Source: an uncultured Collinsella sp.
Lineage (GTDB): Bacteria > Actinomycetota > Coriobacteriia > Coriobacteriales > Coriobacteriaceae
Assembly (NCBI GenBank): GCA_900754435.1
Contig: CAAECT010000160.1
Coordinates: forward strand, 1 to 7,637
Reading direction: 5' to 3'
DNA length: 7,637 nucleotides
In this document: positions 4,792 to 7,637 of the stretch, piece after piece
Numbering within the stretch: the stretch's first letter is position 1
Layout: each line of letters begins with the position of its first letter
Position numbers and translations under genes: made by a program
Notes under the pieces: model-generated
The model's database searches: none
What the model saw: only the letters and a program-made list of their open reading frames with translations
What the model was told of the DNA's origin: nothing

Positions 4792-7091
4792 GTGCGACCG
4801 AGCGCGAACATGTGATGCCTCCGCGGCCCCTGATGCCGTGGACGATGGCCCTGTGTGCCGGCATGTGCTTGAGCTGCGCCTTGGTGCTCAACGTGACCGC
4901 TGATGCGCTGCTGAGGGAGCAGGCGCCGGCGGTCGGGCCGCTATGGGCCATTCCCGTCGCGGCGGCGGTATTCGTTGTGCTGGCTCAATTTTGTGCACCG
5001 CTTGCTCCTTGGAAGCGGTGGCTGTATGCCGCGTCCGTCGGTCTCGTGGCGGGAGCGGTCGTCTCGGCGTGGTGGGCTGTGGGCGCGCTAAGCGCCTCGA
5101 AGGCGCTCGACGCTCGAGCGGCAAGCAGCCTCGAGTTTGTCGTGCAGGGTGATCCATCCATAAACGACGACGTGTATTCCTATACCTGCGAGGCACGCGC
5201 GGACGGCAAGAACTTGGCAACGGTTCGCCTATCGTGTGACCGCGAGCTCAGGGTCGGGGCGTACATGCGTGTTATCGGTCGCGTTTCACGTTTTGAGAAC
5301 GATGCGTATGGACGATCGCGTGTGCTCCGAGGCGAGGTATGCAAGGTAAAAGCCGTTCGGATTTTATCGGTCGATGAGGGCTCTCCGGGGCCGCTGCTTC
5401 GACTGCGAAATGGGCTGCTTGCGTCCATCGCGCCTGCGACCGACCCGGCGCGTGCGTTCATAGCCGGTGTCGTCTGCGGTCGTTCGGCCGAGCTGCACGC
5501 CCAACCGGCGGGCGACTGGTTTTCGGTGACGGGAACGGCGCATCTAATCGCCGTCTCGGGCAGCCATTTGGCTATCGTGGGGTTTGTAATCGAGGGTGTA
5601 TTGCAAAAGACTCGGTGCTCACGTGGTCTTCAGCGGGCGATATTGGCGATAACGCTTGTGGGCTACGCTGCTTTTACGGGCGCGTCTCCCTCGGCCGTGC
5701 GCGCGTGCTGCATGGTGTTCACGACGCTTGTCGTAAACGGCGCGGGGCGTCGCCGGCACGGCGCATCGGCACTCTTCGCAACCATGTCCATCTTTGTGCT
5801 ACTGCGGCCGACGGTGCTGTTCGAGATAGGCTTTCAGCTTTCATGTGCCAGCGTCTTTGCCATCCTGTGCTTTTGCCCGTACGCCTCCTACGCTTTGGGT
5901 GAGCTGGGTGTGCCATCGGGCATTGCCAGTATGCTTTCCGTCACACTGTGCTCGCAGTTGGCGACGCTCCCCATTACCATTCCTGCCTTCGGTACGTTCT
6001 CGCTCATTGCTCCGTTGGCAAATGCGGTCATTGGTCCGGTGGTGAGCGTACTGCTTGCTGTGTCGATCGTGCTGGTTCCCTTTTCGCTCGTGGGACCGTT
6101 GCGGGCTTGGGCGCTCGTTGTGCCCATGATTGCCGCCCGTTGCGCGCTGTTCTTCGAGCAGCTGTTTGCCGCCGTGCCGGGTGCATCCGTGAGCGTGCCG
6201 CCCGATAGCGTGTGGATTTACCTAGTGCCGTGTTTGCTGGCGGCCCTGCTGGTCTGGTGGCCGCGTCCCCGTGCACTCCCTATGGCGGTGGGGCTTGCAT
6301 GTCTGGTGCTCTTGGCTACGATTCCGTACGTCTTTTGGGATCGATTCGCTCCGCCTTCGGTGACGGTGCTCGATGTGGGCCAGGCGGATGCGATTCTTAT
6401 CCGCCAGGGCGACGCATTAGCACTCGTCGACTGCGGGCTCGATGGGCGCGTGGTAGCGGCGTTGGTTCGCAATAACGTGCACCATATCGATGCCGTCTTT
6501 GTGACGCATTGGGATGAGGATCACTGGGGTGGTCTACCTGCCGTGCTCGAACAGTTTTCGGTCGGAACGATTGCCGTGGCGGCGGATGCGTTGGAGGATG
6601 CTCCTGCCGAGGTATTGAACCGACCTGGCGTGGAGTATCGGCAGGTGCGCCGTGGGGATACGGTCGACATCGGCTCATTTTGTGCCCGCGTGATGTGGCC
6701 GTTCGAGTCCGTAGATGGCGAGGGAAATGAGGACTCGCTTGTCCTGCTACTCTCTTATGTTCAGGAAGGCAAGAGCCTGCGTATGCTCCTCACTGGTGAT
6801 GCCGAGCTCGACCAAGAACGGAAATTCGTGCAGGAGGTGGGGGATATCGATGTCCTTAAACTTGGGCATCACGGCTCCAAGGTTTCAGTCGATGGTGAGT
6901 TGCTGGACGTCCTGAGACCCGAGCTTTCCCTCGCGAGCGCCGGCAAGGGGAATCGATACGGTCATCCGTCGGATGCCTGCATCGATACCGTTCAGGAAGC
7001 GGGCGGTGCGTTCGCATGCACCATCGAACACGGTGATATCACCATCAGCCCGACCGCAAAGGGCTTTGCGATGCGATGCCAGCGACCGTGA
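4788..7091 (+). CDS. comEC: Competence protein ComEC, DNA-uptake channel with metallo-beta-lactamase-like domain
   Basis: A 767-residue polytopic membrane protein predicted to carry single-stranded DNA across the cytoplasmic membrane. Three early membrane segments (about 18-38, 52-68, 78-98) precede a DUF4131/OB-like extracytoplasmic part (about 110-205). The Competence core with many membrane spans follows (about 225-520), with the signature TGTAHLIAVSGSHLAIVG (248-265). The C-terminal metallo-beta-lactamase-like domain (about 524-767) keeps DVGQADAI (529-536), HxDxDH as HWDEDH (574-579), LLTGD (667-671), GHHGSK (693-698) and RYGHP. In some ComEC proteins this domain is proposed to degrade the non-transported strand. 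The ATG at 4788 is chosen for its ATGA overlap with the comEA stop; an in-frame TTG at 4776 and a later ATG at 4815 are weaker alternatives. No comEB lies between, as in other actinobacteria. Confidence 0.95.
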   Translation: MSATEREHVMPPRPLMPWTMALCAGMCLSCALVLNVTADALLREQAPAVGPLWAIPVAAAVFVVLAQFCAPLAPWKRWLYAASVGLVAGAVVSAWWAVGALSASKALDARAASSLEFVVQGDPSINDDVYSYTCEARADGKNLATVRLSCDRELRVGAYMRVIGRVSRFENDAYGRSRVLRGEVCKVKAVRILSVDEGSPGPLLRLRNGLLASIAPATDPARAFIAGVVCGRSAELHAQPAGDWFSVTGTAHLIAVSGSHLAIVGFVIEGVLQKTRCSRGLQRAILAITLVGYAAFTGASPSAVRACCMVFTTLVVNGAGRRRHGASALFATMSIFVLLRPTVLFEIGFQLSCASVFAILCFCPYASYALGELGVPSGIASMLSVTLCSQLATLPITIPAFGTFSLIAPLANAVIGPVVSVLLAVSIVLVPFSLVGPLRAWALVVPMIAARCALFFEQLFAAVPGASVSVPPDSVWIYLVPCLLAALLVWWPRPRALPMAVGLACLVLLATIPYVFWDRFAPPSVTVLDVGQADAILIRQGDALALVDCGLDGRVVAALVRNNVHHIDAVFVTHWDEDHWGGLPAVLEQFSVGTIAVAADALEDAPAEVLNRPGVEYRQVRRGDTVDIGSFCARVMWPFESVDGEGNEDSLVLLLSYVQEGKSLRMLLTGDAELDQERKFVQEVGDIDVLKLGHHGSKVSVDGELLDVLRPELSLASAGKGNRYGHPSDACIDTVQEAGGAFACTIEHGDITISPTAKGFAMRCQRP

Positions 7092-7099
7092 CGACGTCG

Positions 7100-7129
7100 T
7101 TGGCGTGTGGTGGGCCCCTGGGCTAGAAT
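7100..7129 (+). promoter_or_regulatory. Candidate promoter of holA
   Basis: TTGGCG (7100-7105) and TAGAAT (7124-7129) are separated by 18 bases. The -10 box is good (TAnnAT). Transcription would start near 7136, about 34 bases before the holA ATG. It lies entirely in the 78-base gap after comEC and would let holA be expressed without the competence genes. Confidence 0.45.
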
Positions 7130-7155
7130 GGCACGGAACGAATACGAAGGCCTGC

Positions 7156-7165
7156 GGGAGGGGAG
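7156..7165 (+). promoter_or_regulatory. Strong ribosome binding site of holA
   Basis: The purine run GGGAGGGGAG ends 4 bases before the ATG at 7170; its GGAGG core (7157-7161) is 8 bases away. It fixes the holA start. Confidence 0.85.
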
Positions 7166-7169
7166 CGTA

Positions 7170-7637
7170 ATGTCCGAAACCGGTCTGCTGCCGGCATATC
7201 TGATCGTCGGTACCGACGGCGTCAAGCGCGATCACGCCGTCTCGCGTATGAAGGCGCGTCTGGAAAAGTCGGGAATGGTCGAGTTCAACCTCGACGAGCG
7301 CGACATGACCAAGGACCCCGATATCGAGTCCATTATCGGATCGCTTAACACCTTTCCGATGGGCAGCGAGTTTCGCTTGGTAATCCTTGATGGCTGCTCA
7401 AAGCTCGCTAAGGCGGTCTCGGAGCCGCTTGTCGACTATCTGGCGAGTCCCAGCCCCACGACGGTTTGCCTCATCATCGCCGACTCGCTTGCCAAGAACA
7501 CGCGCCTGTATAAGGCGATCGCCAAAATCGACAAGAAGGCCGTGATCGATTGCTCCGGCACCAAGCGCTGGGAGCTACCGCGCCGCGTGCAACAGATGGC
7601 GACGCAGCACGGCAAGTCGATCTCGACGGCGGCCGCC
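7170..7637 (+). CDS. holA: DNA polymerase III delta subunit (N-terminal part, 3' end outside window)
   Basis: The first 156 residues of the clamp-loader delta subunit, the wrench that opens the beta sliding clamp for loading on primed DNA. The frame is open from ATG 7170 to the window edge. A full protein is usually about 320-345 residues, so roughly half is present. It begins MSETGLLPAYLIVGTDGVKRDHAVSRM; the position of the AAA+ Walker A loop is degenerate (GTDGVKRD), as expected for delta, which does not hydrolyse ATP. FNLDERDM, TFPMGSEFRLVILDG, EPLVDYLASPSPTTVCLIIADS and KRWELPRRVQQMATQHGKSIS follow the delta domain I-II pattern (FPMFGxxRLVxVxxxx, L..YL..P...T.LIl). Its place right after comEC is common in many bacteria, including mycobacteria. 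It has its own ribosome binding site and a candidate promoter. Confidence 0.9.
   Translation, partial: MSETGLLPAYLIVGTDGVKRDHAVSRMKARLEKSGMVEFNLDERDMTKDPDIESIIGSLNTFPMGSEFRLVILDGCSKLAKAVSEPLVDYLASPSPTTVCLIIADSLAKNTRLYKAIAKIDKKAVIDCSGTKRWELPRRVQQMATQHGKSISTAAA

Noticed and set aside
1..7637. Searched by eye for mobile elements, CRISPR repeats, tRNA or rRNA genes, toxin-antitoxin or defence genes
   Set aside because: Nearly all sequence is accounted for by ten recognisable core genes in conserved order; the two spacers over 200 bases hold only the hairpins, repeats and promoter candidates listed.

Overview
The window is an ordinary, densely packed piece of a high-GC bacterial chromosome, with every gene on the + strand. 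Its gene families point to an actinobacterium, most likely of the class Coriobacteriia (Collinsella-like). The decisive marker is a mihF-type integration host factor directly before gmk and rpoZ, which is an actinobacterial arrangement. The dihydroorotate dehydrogenase looks like the PyrK-partnered PyrDB type, and ThiI is the short form common in Gram-positives. The genus is inferred from family resemblance and base composition; no search was run.

Layout. (1) Positions 1-1214 are the end of a pyrimidine biosynthesis operon: the C-terminal part of pyrD overlapping a complete pyrF. (2) Positions 1215-1453 are non-coding. They hold a long hairpin that probably ends the pyr transcript, a candidate promoter, and a strong hairpin in the presumed leader of the next operon. 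(3) Positions 1454-3864 are a four-gene operon with almost no spacing: mihF, gmk, rpoZ, thiI. A textbook intrinsic terminator follows at 3875-3907. (4) Positions 3908-4077 are non-coding and GT-rich, with inverted repeats and repeated GGTTTTGG blocks before the competence genes. (5) Positions 4078-7091 are comEA and comEC with an ATGA overlap. (6) A candidate promoter and strong ribosome binding site precede holA, which runs off the window at 7637.

How the genes work together. PyrD and PyrF are two steps of de novo UMP synthesis. The second operon joins a nucleoid protein (mIHF), a GMP-to-GDP kinase, the omega subunit of RNA polymerase and a tRNA thiolation enzyme, so it is a housekeeping set linking nucleotide supply, transcription and translation. 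ComEA and ComEC form a DNA receptor and membrane channel for uptake of single-stranded DNA. HolA, the clamp-loader delta subunit, is a replication gene often found next to comEC.

I found no mobile element, CRISPR array, tRNA, rRNA or unknown gene system. What remains unexplained lies in the two intergenic regions, where several inverted repeats have no established role.
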